64,000 bases of DNA. Source: Gaoshiqia sp050178015. Its GTDB lineage: Bacteria; Bacteroidota; Bacteroidia; Bacteroidales; Prolixibacteraceae. Both the position numbers and the translations under genes were made by a program. The notes beneath the pieces were generated by a model. The model was not told where the DNA came from, searched no databases, and saw only the letters and a list, made by a program, of their open reading frames with translations. The stretch's first letter is position 1; every line of letters starts with the position of its first letter. The stretch lies in assembly GCA_050178015.1 (NCBI GenBank), contig JBFXGM010000005.1:117469-181468 (forward strand). The letters run 5' to 3'. Shown here one piece after another: positions 53,607 to 61,006 of this stretch.

Positions 53607-54170
53607 TTAAGAAGCCATTAAATGTTCAAACAATATTTTTATCCCGATGAAAATAAGAATGGCCCCACCCAGTATTTCGGCGTATTTATTGATTCTCGGC
53701 CCTGTTTTTTTGCCTATCAGGACTCCGGTCATCGATGCCAGAAACGTAACCGCACCGATGATGATGACAGCCGGAATTATTTTCTCGAGCAACAAAGCCA
53801 TGCTAAAACCAACAGCCAGCGCATCAACGCTGGTGGCAAAGGCCATGATTACGGCAGTCCGGAACTTCAGCGGGTCTTTTATGGGTTTGGTTTCGTGGGG
53901 CAACAGGTTTTCAACAATCATTTTACCGCCGATCAGGGAGAGCAGGCCAAAAGCTATCCAGTGGTCAACCGGTTCGATCAGGCGTCGGACACTGCTTTCG
54001 AGTAGCCAGCCGATCATTGGCATAAAGGCTTGGAATACAGCCAATATGAGTGCCAGTTTTACAGCCTGGAAAAAGCGGATAGCGGGCAGGCTCAATCCGC
54101 TGGTTACCGAAACCGCAAAAGAATCAAACGATAAGCCAATAGCCAGAATGATGACGGTTGAATAATTCAT
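53607..54170 (-). CDS. mntP: Manganese efflux pump MntP
   Basis: 187-residue six-TM exporter of Mn2+. ATG at 54170 gives MNYSTVIILAIGLSFDSFAV; the conserved Asp residues in LSFDSFAVSVTSG and ATSVDALAVGFSM are present, and length matches the family. An upstream in-frame start adds 61 residues without family similarity and crosses the -7 box; rejected. No room for a yybP-ykoY riboswitch between promoter and start. Confidence 0.93.
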   Translation of the reverse strand: MNYSTVIILAIGLSFDSFAVSVTSGLSLPAIRFFQAVKLALILAVFQAFMPMIGWLLESSVRRLIEPVDHWIAFGLLSLIGGKMIVENLLPHETKPIKDPLKFRTAVIMAFATSVDALAVGFSMALLLEKIIPAVIIIGAVTFLASMTGVLIGKKTGPRINKYAEILGGAILIFIGIKILFEHLMAS

Positions 54171-54187
54171 GAGCAAATAAATCGCCC

Positions 54188-54195
54188 CAAAACTA
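54188..54195 (-). promoter_or_regulatory. -7 box of mntP
   Basis: Minus-strand TAGTTTTG, perfect TAnnTTTG match, ending 17 bp before the ATG at 54170. Confidence 0.55.
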
Positions 54196-54292
54196 GTAAA
54201 AATCGATTTAGTCGCCAGTATAATCTTGTCATCAATTTTATTGGATGAATGGGATAATGCCTGGTTGCGGATGATTGGTCGCTGTAAATAAA

Positions 54293-54356
54293 AGGCTGTC
54301 CCGAAAACCGTGGTAACAACCAGTTGTTTGGCTGGCAATGGGTTTCGGGACAACCT
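54293..54356 (-). terminator. Long-stem terminator of the alkaline phosphatase gene
   Basis: AGGCTGTCCCGAAA (54293-54306) pairs with TTTCGGGACAACCT (54343-54356) with one mismatch. The loop carries a smaller CCAG/CTGG stem. On the minus strand the stem is followed by CTTTTATTT. Lies 44 bp after the phosphatase stop. Confidence 0.7.
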
Positions 54357-54400
54357 GTTGGCAGAATTCCTGAACTAATCGTTCAGCTGGTACTTCCGCT

Positions 54401-55552
54401 TTATTTTTTCAGAATGAAGCTGATCAGTTTTTTTGCGATTTCGGTATTGTCCATGATGCCGGTAAATTGTTCGGCGCCCGGGCCAAAAGCAAAAACAGGT
54501 ACCATAACAGCTGAGTGGTCGCCGGTGGTGTAGCTTCCTTTCACCCAGCCTGAAGAGAAGTCCCCGCCCGTAATGGCCATGCCTCCGGTTTCGTGGTCGG
54601 CTGTCACCACAATCAGGGTTTCTTTGTTTTTGGAAGCAAATTCGAGGGCTTTGCCAATGGCCAGGTCAAAATCGAGCACCTCTTCAGCCATATAGATGGT
54701 GTTGTTTTGATGTCCGGCCCAGTCAATCTGTGAACCTTCCACCATCAGGAAAAAACCTTCTTTATTTTTACTCAGGATGTTGATGGCCGTTTCCGTAGCC
54801 TTGGGCAGCATGTTGCCTCGTTGCGGGGCAGGTTCGTTATGCTCGGCAGCTGTTAGTCCGGCCAGTTTTCCCGATTTCACTTTTTCAATTTCGTTCATAT
54901 CGCGAAGGACCTGATAGCCGTCGGCTTTCAAGTCAACCGTCAAATCGCGGCCGTCTTTACGGTCTGTAAAATGTTTGTAGCCGCCGCCAATGAACACATC
55001 GATGTCGGTTTTCAGAAAATCGGCAGCAATAGCCTCATACATATTGCGCGAAGGCTGGTGAGCAATAAAGGAAGCCGGTGTGGCATGTGTAATTGCCGAG
55101 GTGGATACCAAGCCGGTTGCTTTCCCCTTCCCTTCGGCCATTTCAAGCATGGTTGGCCGGGCAATTGTGTCGGTATCCACGCCAATAGCCCCGTTGTAGG
55201 TTTTGTATCCGCTCGAAAGGGCAGTGCCCCCGGCTGCCGAGTCGGTGATGTAGTTGCTGGCCGAGTGGGTCTTGGAGAACCCAACGTGCTTAAAATTATC
55301 CAGGAACAAGTGTCCCCCGTTTGCTGTAATTCCGGCATAAATCTGGGCTGTGCCCATACCGTCACCAATCATGAATATGATGTTTTTGGGACTGGAGGAT
55401 TTTGAAGCATCCTTGTAATTTTTCACCGGATATTTAGAGCCGCCCGGATAAATTTTCAGCGAATCTTCTTTCGAAAGGGTTTTGTAGTTTTCTTGTGCAA
55501 ACGAAACTTGGCAAATAAATATCGCCAAAACAATTGCTAGTAGCTTTTTCAT
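54401..55552 (-). CDS. phoA: Alkaline phosphatase, periplasmic
   Basis: 383 residues with signal peptide (MKKLLAIVLAIFICQVSFAQ). PhoA-family active site: FMIGDGMGTAQI (metal Asp), YITDSAAGGTALSSG (nucleophile Ser), ITHATPASF (His), MVEGSQIDWAGHQN (Glu, Asp, His) and TADHETGGM (Asp, His). The last metal His is in TTGDHSAVMVPVF. Cleaves phosphate monoesters in the periplasm. Shorter than the E. coli enzyme but within the range of the family. No pho box can be asserted. Confidence 0.92.
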   Translation of the reverse strand: MKKLLAIVLAIFICQVSFAQENYKTLSKEDSLKIYPGGSKYPVKNYKDASKSSSPKNIIFMIGDGMGTAQIYAGITANGGHLFLDNFKHVGFSKTHSASNYITDSAAGGTALSSGYKTYNGAIGVDTDTIARPTMLEMAEGKGKATGLVSTSAITHATPASFIAHQPSRNMYEAIAADFLKTDIDVFIGGGYKHFTDRKDGRDLTVDLKADGYQVLRDMNEIEKVKSGKLAGLTAAEHNEPAPQRGNMLPKATETAINILSKNKEGFFLMVEGSQIDWAGHQNNTIYMAEEVLDFDLAIGKALEFASKNKETLIVVTADHETGGMAITGGDFSSGWVKGSYTTGDHSAVMVPVFAFGPGAEQFTGIMDNTEIAKKLISFILKK

Positions 55553-55643
55553 TCTGTCATTTTTTTATTAAACGCATTAAAAGTACCGAGAATATTGGGA
55601 AAATCGTTACCCGAAATTTAAATATGTGTAAAGCTTGCTGCAT

Positions 55644-56315
55644 TCAGGGGCGATAACTTTTGTTGTCCCACTCTTCGCGGTCGAAATCCTCAGTCAGGGC
55701 AAACAGCATTTTTTCGTCCACAAATAATGGCTTCAGAATGCCCAGTACGACGAAGTCGGACAATATCTTTTCGGCCTTCCGGTAAGTGATCCCTGCTTTT
55801 CGTGAAAAGGCCGACTGGCTGATGGTGTTGTTTTTATCCAAATAGTCGAGCAGAAATTGTTCATCCACTGAATAGTTGATCAGAATGCCACGCGGACTTT
55901 TTTGTTTGCGCCAAACTTCAATCATGATCTTGTTGGCCAGCTTATTTTCGTCGCCTTGGCGATAATAGGCCAGCCATTTGCCGCTTTCGTCTTTGGCATA
56001 ATGGGGCTTTTCGGAGCTGCTGTCCACCCGGACTTCGAGCACAATTTTTCCTGCGACATGATGCTGACGGGTGGTGAAACGGATTTCGGGTTTGCTGTAG
56101 ATTTTTGCAGCCGACTCAATCATGTAGTATTCTTCTTCCGAACGCACGCCGGCAATGTTGCCATTGTCCTTCACGCCAATCAGCAAGCGTCCGCCATCGG
56201 TGTTGGCAAAGGCCACCAGCGACTTGGCTATTTTTCTCGAATCGCTGATGCAATATTTAAAATCCTGGGTTTGGTGTTCCCCTTCCAGGATCATTTTATG
56301 AAGCGTTGAGCTCAT
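55644..56315 (-). CDS. AlbA_2-domain (Schlafen-type) putative DNA-binding protein
   Basis: 223 residues. N-terminal AlbA_2/divergent-AAA domain: EGEHQTQDFKYCISDSRK and SLVAFANTDGGRLLIGVKDNG are characteristic. A C-terminal winged-helix-like part follows (about 145-205, SQSAFSRKAGITYRKAEKIL). These are usually putative transcription regulators; target unknown. It is the third gene of a minus-strand run after the GNAT and ferritin-CCC1 genes (35-bp gap). Confidence 0.8.
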   Translation of the reverse strand: MSSTLHKMILEGEHQTQDFKYCISDSRKIAKSLVAFANTDGGRLLIGVKDNGNIAGVRSEEEYYMIESAAKIYSKPEIRFTTRQHHVAGKIVLEVRVDSSSEKPHYAKDESGKWLAYYRQGDENKLANKIMIEVWRKQKSPRGILINYSVDEQFLLDYLDKNNTISQSAFSRKAGITYRKAEKILSDFVVLGILKPLFVDEKMLFALTEDFDREEWDNKSYRP

Positions 56316-56350
56316 TTTCCGGTGAAACTAATTCAATCATTCGTTGGTGT

Positions 56351-57232
56351 TTATACGTCGATCCCGAACAATATCCGAACTAAGTAACCTAGTCCAAACG
56401 AAATCAGTCCCACCACGGTGCTGAGGATGACCATTTCGCTGAACCGTCTGCGAAATGGTTGATCGTTGGCCACCGAGATGTAATAGCTGTAAACAAACAC
56501 TACAAAAATCGAATCGACCACCGCTGCCAGCAGCGCGGTGAACGGGGAGGCGAAGATGAGGTAGGGGGCGACCAGGAACACGACTGCAACCAGGTAGGCC
56601 ATTCCCGTGAATAAGGCCGATTTCACGGCGCCTTCATGTTTCCCTTCCGATTTGTTGGATAGGTATTCGGACGACGACATGGACAAGGCGCCGGCAATTC
56701 CGGCAATGATTCCGGCCAGCGCCACCAGTTTTGTGTTTTGCAGGGCAAAGGTCAAACCGGCCAGCGTTCCCAGTATTTCCACGAGGGCATCGTTCAGCCC
56801 CAGAACAATAGAGCCGATATATTCCAGCTTATCTTCTTTCAATAAACCGATCAGCTGTGCTTCATGTTCGCTTTCATCTTTTCCGATGGCGATGGCCTCG
56901 GGTATTTCACGACCAATTTCCGCATAATTGATTTGTGCTTTTTCCTCTTCCTTTTCCATCAACTTTATGCCGAAAGTGATACCGAAAAGGCGGGAAATCC
57001 AATAGAATTTACGAATGTACCATTGACTGGGCGACACCTCCCGTCCGGTGTATTTCATCCAGATGTTGTAGTGGCGCAGCTCATCGGCTGCAATTTTTTC
57101 CAACACAGCCCGGTTGCCGGCATCTTTCTGTGTTTGCGCCAGACGTGTATAGATCTGGTGTTCGGTAATTTCGTTGCGCTGTGCAATAATCAGTTGCTTT
57201 CGGGTTTCAGGAGAAAGGGGGGTGCGTTCCAT
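56351..57232 (-). CDS. Ferritin-like/CCC1 fusion membrane protein (MbfA type)
   Basis: 293 residues. The first ~140 form a rubrerythrin-like four-helix domain with Glu/His ligands (RNEITEHQIY, ADELRHYNIW, KDESEHEAQLI). The C-terminal ~150 are VIT1/CCC1 transporter helices (SIVLGLNDALVEILGTLAGL, SMSSSEYLSNKSE). Membrane-bound ferritin A of this layout exports iron or manganese in other bacteria; the metal here is inferred. It begins 3 bp after the GNAT stop. Confidence 0.87.
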   Translation of the reverse strand: MERTPLSPETRKQLIIAQRNEITEHQIYTRLAQTQKDAGNRAVLEKIAADELRHYNIWMKYTGREVSPSQWYIRKFYWISRLFGITFGIKLMEKEEEKAQINYAEIGREIPEAIAIGKDESEHEAQLIGLLKEDKLEYIGSIVLGLNDALVEILGTLAGLTFALQNTKLVALAGIIAGIAGALSMSSSEYLSNKSEGKHEGAVKSALFTGMAYLVAVVFLVAPYLIFASPFTALLAAVVDSIFVVFVYSYYISVANDQPFRRRFSEMVILSTVVGLISFGLGYLVRILFGIDV

Positions 57233-57235
57233 CGT

Positions 57236-57685
57236 TTAATCTTTTAACCATTCGTACAATAAATAATGCTCGGAGGTCATCCCGAGTTTTTCATAGACCT
57301 TTCGGGCTGTTACATTTGTTTTTTCGGCATACAGCCGGATGCCTTTTAACCGGTTGTTTCGTTCCACTTTTTCCTGAATATGCCGGTACATGCCTTTGTA
57401 AACGCCCTGTCCGCGGTGGCCTGGCATTACATATACCGACTGGAGCCAGATTACGGTACCATTTCGCCAATCACTCCACTCAAAGGTGGTGAGCAGCGAG
57501 GCAATGACCTTTCCTGCTTTTTCAGCAATATAATATTTACCTTTTGAGGGGTCGGTAAAAACAGCTTTTACGCCCAGATGGACGGTATCCGGATCCAAGG
57601 CAATGTTTTCGGTTTCCAGAGCCATGTTTACCTGGAAGTCAACAATGGTTTCCATGTCTTCCGGACGGGCTTCGCGTACTATCAT
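57236..57685 (-). CDS. GNAT-family N-acetyltransferase
   Basis: 149 residues. GNAT acetyl-CoA site VYVMPGHRGQGVYKGMYRHI, with beta-strand IRLYAEKTNVTARKVYEKLG at the end. Substrate cannot be assigned. First gene of a GNAT, ferritin-CCC1 pair (3 bp apart). Confidence 0.9.
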   Translation of the reverse strand: MIVREARPEDMETIVDFQVNMALETENIALDPDTVHLGVKAVFTDPSKGKYYIAEKAGKVIASLLTTFEWSDWRNGTVIWLQSVYVMPGHRGQGVYKGMYRHIQEKVERNNRLKGIRLYAEKTNVTARKVYEKLGMTSEHYLLYEWLKD

Positions 57686-57758
57686 TTGTCGTAAAAAATT
57701 TGAAGTTTAAAAATAGTAAAAGTAGTTTTAACACTTCGAAAAGTTAAAACAGTATTTC

Positions 57759-58292
57759 ATGAAAATTGTTGTTGCCTCCAAAAATCCGGTCAAAATGAAT
57801 GCCGCAAGGAACGCTTTTCAGCTATGTTTTCCTGAGGAAATAGATGTGAGTGGGGTGCAGGTTTCTTCGGATGTGGCCGATCAGCCGATGAGTGAAGAAG
57901 AAACCTTGCTGGGGGCGCGCAACCGGGCCCGAAAGGCTGCCGGAAGTATTTTGGACGGCGACTTTTACGTGGGCATTGAAGGGGGCATTGAGATGCTGAG
58001 CGGACGGATGTTTGCTTTTGCCTGGATTGTGGTTTCTGACGGAAGGACTGAAGGCGAGGCACGTACGGCCACTTTTGAGTTGCCTCCGGAAGTGGGCCGG
58101 CTGGTGCTGGGTGGAATGGAGTTGGGCGATGCCGACGATCAGGTTTTCAGCCGACAAAACTCGAAGCAGCAGAACGGCGCCGTGGGGCTGCTTTCCCACG
58201 ACCGTGTAACGCGCGAAACCCTTTATCAACAAGCGATGGTGCTGGCATTGATTCCATTTCTGAACCCCAAATTGTATCCGTTTCCCAGCTGA
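57759..58292 (+). CDS. yjjX: Inosine/xanthosine triphosphatase
   Basis: House-cleaning NTPase of 177 residues (YjjX/DUF84) that removes ITP and XTP. Family features: VVASKNPVKMNAARNAF at the start, ADQPMSEEETLLGARNRA, FYVGIEGGIE, and GAVGLLSHDRVTRETLYQQA at the end. Divergent from the GNAT gene; convergent with the next gene, 4 bp apart. Confidence 0.9.
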   Translation: MKIVVASKNPVKMNAARNAFQLCFPEEIDVSGVQVSSDVADQPMSEEETLLGARNRARKAAGSILDGDFYVGIEGGIEMLSGRMFAFAWIVVSDGRTEGEARTATFELPPEVGRLVLGGMELGDADDQVFSRQNSKQQNGAVGLLSHDRVTRETLYQQAMVLALIPFLNPKLYPFPS

Positions 58293-58296
58293 TTTT

Positions 58297-58611
58297 TCAG
58301 CGCGAAAGGTTCATCTTTTTCAGTACATGTTGAAGGCTGATCTTGTCTTCGGAAAGCATGATCACCTGAATTTTATGTTGGTTCAGGCTGGTTTTGGCCT
58401 TGGGGCCAATCTCGCCGGTGATGATTTTTGTAACTTGTTGATTCTTTAGTAATTCGACCACCCGGGGTGCAACATCGTTTTCTTCATCCTGGTATGGATT
58501 GGGAATAAAGCGGGTAACTTCGCCGTCGGTGAGCAGAAAATAGGGGCATCTGCCAAATCGCAGATCCATGCTGGCGGTCAGTTTTCGGTCGGTGGCGCTT
58601 ATGGCAATCAT
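58297..58611 (-). CDS. NifX/NifB-type dinitrogenase cofactor family protein
   Basis: 104 residues from ATG 58611 (MIAISATDRKLTASMDLRFG). The Di-Nase Fe-Mo cofactor domain is recognised by DLRFGRCPYFLLTDG and ITGEIGPKAKTSL. Stand-alone members occur in many non-fixing bacteria and may bind metal clusters; function unknown. No nif genes are near. It follows an AhpD-like gene by 11 bp. Confidence 0.85.
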   Translation of the reverse strand: MIAISATDRKLTASMDLRFGRCPYFLLTDGEVTRFIPNPYQDEENDVAPRVVELLKNQQVTKIITGEIGPKAKTSLNQHKIQVIMLSEDKISLQHVLKKMNLSR

Positions 58612-58622
58612 GGTGTTTCGTT

Positions 58623-58988
58623 TTATGAATTTGTATTGGTACCTTCTTTTTCGTTCAACGCTTCCCAATATTCAACGGCACGTCGTGTATGTGGAATAAC
58701 AATTGTTCCGCCCACGAGGTTTGCGATTGAGAAAATTTCGAACACTTCTTCGTTGGTCAGTCCTTCTTCGTGGCATTTTTCCAGATGATATTTGATGCAA
58801 TCGTCGCAACGCAGCACCATCGACGAAACCAGACCGAGCATTTCTTTGGTTTTGGTGGATAAAGCACCCTGCTGGTAGGCCAAGGTATCAACGCTGTAAA
58901 TCCGTTTCATTACTTTGTTGTCGGCCCCCAAAATCTTTTCATTCATCCGTGACCGGTAATTCCTGAATTCTTCAATTAAATTGCTCAT
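58623..58988 (-). CDS. Carboxymuconolactone decarboxylase / AhpD-like protein
   Basis: 121 residues from ATG 58988 (MSNLIEEFRNYR). The redox pair in VLRCDDCIKYHLEKC (CxxC with downstream His) is that of AhpD-type peroxidase partners, with KEMLGLVSSM before it and HTRRAVEYWEAL near the end. May be a peroxiredoxin-linked thiol enzyme. It sits between miaB (8-bp gap) and the NifX-like gene, so all three are likely one operon. Confidence 0.85.
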   Translation of the reverse strand: MSNLIEEFRNYRSRMNEKILGADNKVMKRIYSVDTLAYQQGALSTKTKEMLGLVSSMVLRCDDCIKYHLEKCHEEGLTNEEVFEIFSIANLVGGTIVIPHTRRAVEYWEALNEKEGTNTNS

Positions 58989-58996
58989 TGTATGTA

Positions 58997-60328
58997 TTAT
59001 TTGACCACCTGTCCGATCAGCGTGGCTTGTGTGCATTTTTCTATTTTAACAGTAACATAGTCGCCCTTCACAAAGTTTTGGTTCGGAAACACCACTACTT
59101 TATTTTGCGAACTGCGGCCAAAATATTCTTTTTTGTTCTTTTTTGAAGGACCTTCTACCAATACCTCAAATGTTTTGCCGATATCGGCCTGGTTGCTTTC
59201 CAGGGATAAACGGTTTTGCAGCGCGATAATTTCGTTCAGGCGGCGGATTTTTATTTCCTCCGGAACATCATCTTTCAGGTGTTTGTGGGCATAGGTTCCC
59301 GGGCGTTCCGAGTATTTAAACATGAAGGCCATGTCGAAACCTGCCCACTCCATCAGCGAGAGGGTTTCCTGGTGGTCTTCCTCGGTTTCGGTGCAGAAGC
59401 CCGAAAACACATCGGTTGAAATGCCACAGCCGGGAATAATTTCGCGGATGGCACGGATGCGGTCCATGTACCACTCCCGGTCGTATTTGCGGTTCATCAG
59501 TTTCAGGATGCGCGAGCTGCCCGACTGCATAGGCAGGTGGATGTGCCGGCAGATATTCGGGTGGGCGTCGATCACTTTCAACACCTTGTCCGACATATCT
59601 TTGGGGTGCGAGGTGGTGAAACGGAACCGCATGTCGGGGGCTTCTTCAGCAACCATGGCGAGCAGGTCCCAAAATTTCACCGGCTTGCGTTCGCCTTCTG
59701 GCAGCCACTTGTACGAGTTGACGTTTTGACCCAGCAGGGTCACTTCTTTATATCCTTTTTGTTGCAGATCATGCACTTCGGCCAGGATATCCAGCGGGTC
59801 GCGGCTGCGCTCACGTCCTCGGGTGTATGGGACAATGCAGTAGGTACAAAAGTTGTTACATCCCCGCGTGATGCTCACAAAGCCGGAGATGGATTTTTCG
59901 CCGATCCGTACCGGGGTAATTTTATCGTAGGTTTCAATTTCAGAAAGTTCGACATTGATGGCGCCTTCCTTGTCGCGAGCCTTGTCCATCAAAAAGGGCA
60001 AATCGCGGTAGGCGTCGGGGCCTGCAACCAGGTCCACGGCCTCGTGGTCCAAAAATTTATCGCCAACCCGTTCGGCCATACAACCCAGAATGCCAATGAT
60101 CAGGTTGTTCTTTTTTCGCTTAAACCCTTTTAAATGATCGAGCCGGCCCCAAATGCGCTGCTCGGCATTGTCGCGTACCGAACAGGTATTAATGAATATA
60201 GCATCGGCCTCTTCGGCTGTTTGGCAAAGTTCGTATTTCCGGTCCTGCAGGATGGCAGCCACAACTTCGCTGTCTGCCACATTCATCTGGCAGCCGTATG
60301 TTTCAATAAAAAGTTTCTTCCGGTCCAT
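58997..60328 (-). CDS. miaB: tRNA-2-methylthio-N6-dimethylallyladenosine synthase
   Basis: Radical-SAM methylthiotransferase acting on A37 of tRNAs. 443 residues from ATG 60328 (MDRKKLFIETYGCQMNVAD). N-terminal UPF0004 domain has three cysteines (YGCQMN, NTCSVRDNAEQRI, GILGCMAER); the radical-SAM motif is RGCNNFCTYCIVPYTRG, and a C-terminal TRAM domain is present (about 375-440). MiaB substrate i6A needs dimethylallyl diphosphate, which the mevalonate cluster here supplies by way of isopentenyl diphosphate. Confidence 0.96.
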   Translation of the reverse strand: MDRKKLFIETYGCQMNVADSEVVAAILQDRKYELCQTAEEADAIFINTCSVRDNAEQRIWGRLDHLKGFKRKKNNLIIGILGCMAERVGDKFLDHEAVDLVAGPDAYRDLPFLMDKARDKEGAINVELSEIETYDKITPVRIGEKSISGFVSITRGCNNFCTYCIVPYTRGRERSRDPLDILAEVHDLQQKGYKEVTLLGQNVNSYKWLPEGERKPVKFWDLLAMVAEEAPDMRFRFTTSHPKDMSDKVLKVIDAHPNICRHIHLPMQSGSSRILKLMNRKYDREWYMDRIRAIREIIPGCGISTDVFSGFCTETEEDHQETLSLMEWAGFDMAFMFKYSERPGTYAHKHLKDDVPEEIKIRRLNEIIALQNRLSLESNQADIGKTFEVLVEGPSKKNKKEYFGRSSQNKVVVFPNQNFVKGDYVTVKIEKCTQATLIGQVVK

Positions 60329-60346
60329 GTGTTTTTTATAAGCCTG

Positions 60347-60354
60347 CAAATTTA
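60347..60354 (-). promoter_or_regulatory. -7 box of miaB
   Basis: Minus-strand TAAATTTG, perfect TAnnTTTG match, ending 18 bp before the ATG. Confidence 0.55.
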
Positions 60355-60509
60355 TTGATTTTGAAGTGAATTGGAAATTTGCAGGGGCGCAAAATTTGGT
60401 AACTACTTAATTGGCTGACCGGTTAATTGTTACAAAATGGTTAATGTGAAATTTTTATTTTTTCCGGTTAAGCATCCGGGATGAATTCTTGTATTAAATC
60501 ATTTCGCAT

Positions 60510-60517
60510 TATATTTG
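60510..60517 (+). promoter_or_regulatory. Promoter of the SPOR/PurF-like operon
   Basis: TATATTTG, perfect TAnnTTTG match, 21 bp before the ATG at 60539, with a TTG at 60489-60491 about 18 bp upstream as a -33 element. Confidence 0.6.
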
Positions 60518-60538
60518 CATTTTTAAAGAACACCGCAT

Positions 60539-61006
60539 ATGAAGTTTTCAATCGTTGGGGTATTACTCTTCCTGCTGTCATGGCATGTTTGTGCACAGGA
60601 AGTATCCAGCAAACCTTCATCCGGCACCCCTGAAACCCATCCGCTCCTTCAGCAAATTGATATCCGGCAGGACGCCCGTATCGATTCGCTTTTGCAAAAT
60701 CATGTTCAGGCCAACAAGCGTCGCGAAGGGACTGATGGCTTCCGCCTGGAGATCTTCTTTCGCTCGGGCGTGAGGGCCCGTGAAGAGGCGATGAACGTGA
60801 AAACAGAATTTCTGAGGAAATATCCGGAGGAAACTGCTTACATGTCTTTTCAGAGTCCGGACTTTAAAGTACGGGTGGGCGATTGCCGCTCAAAAAGCGA
60901 AGCGCTGAAACTGAAAGCGAAAATCAAAAAAGACTACCCGAATGCCTTCATGGTCCCGGATATTATTCAGTTTCCAAAATTATATACAGATATAAAACAG
61001 CAATGA
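60539..61006 (+). CDS. Secreted SPOR-domain protein
   Basis: 155 residues. Signal peptide (MKFSIVGVLLFLLSWHVCAQ), a ~50-residue linker, then a SPOR-like domain (about 65-150): GFRLEIFFRSGVRAREEA and FKVRVGDCRSKSEALKLKAK. SPOR domains bind denuded peptidoglycan at division sites. The stop overlaps the start of the PurF-like gene in an ATGA arrangement, a surprising pairing. Confidence 0.88.
   Translation: MKFSIVGVLLFLLSWHVCAQEVSSKPSSGTPETHPLLQQIDIRQDARIDSLLQNHVQANKRREGTDGFRLEIFFRSGVRAREEAMNVKTEFLRKYPEETAYMSFQSPDFKVRVGDCRSKSEALKLKAKIKKDYPNAFMVPDIIQFPKLYTDIKQQ

Noticed and set aside
54171..54400. yybP-ykoY manganese riboswitch for mntP
   Set aside because: The -7 box is only 17 bp from the start codon, leaving no leader for a riboswitch; the hairpin further upstream is the phosphatase terminator.
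58297..58611. Nitrogen fixation gene
   Set aside because: Only a lone NifX/NifB-type domain is present and no nif structural genes are near; such proteins are widespread in non-fixers.
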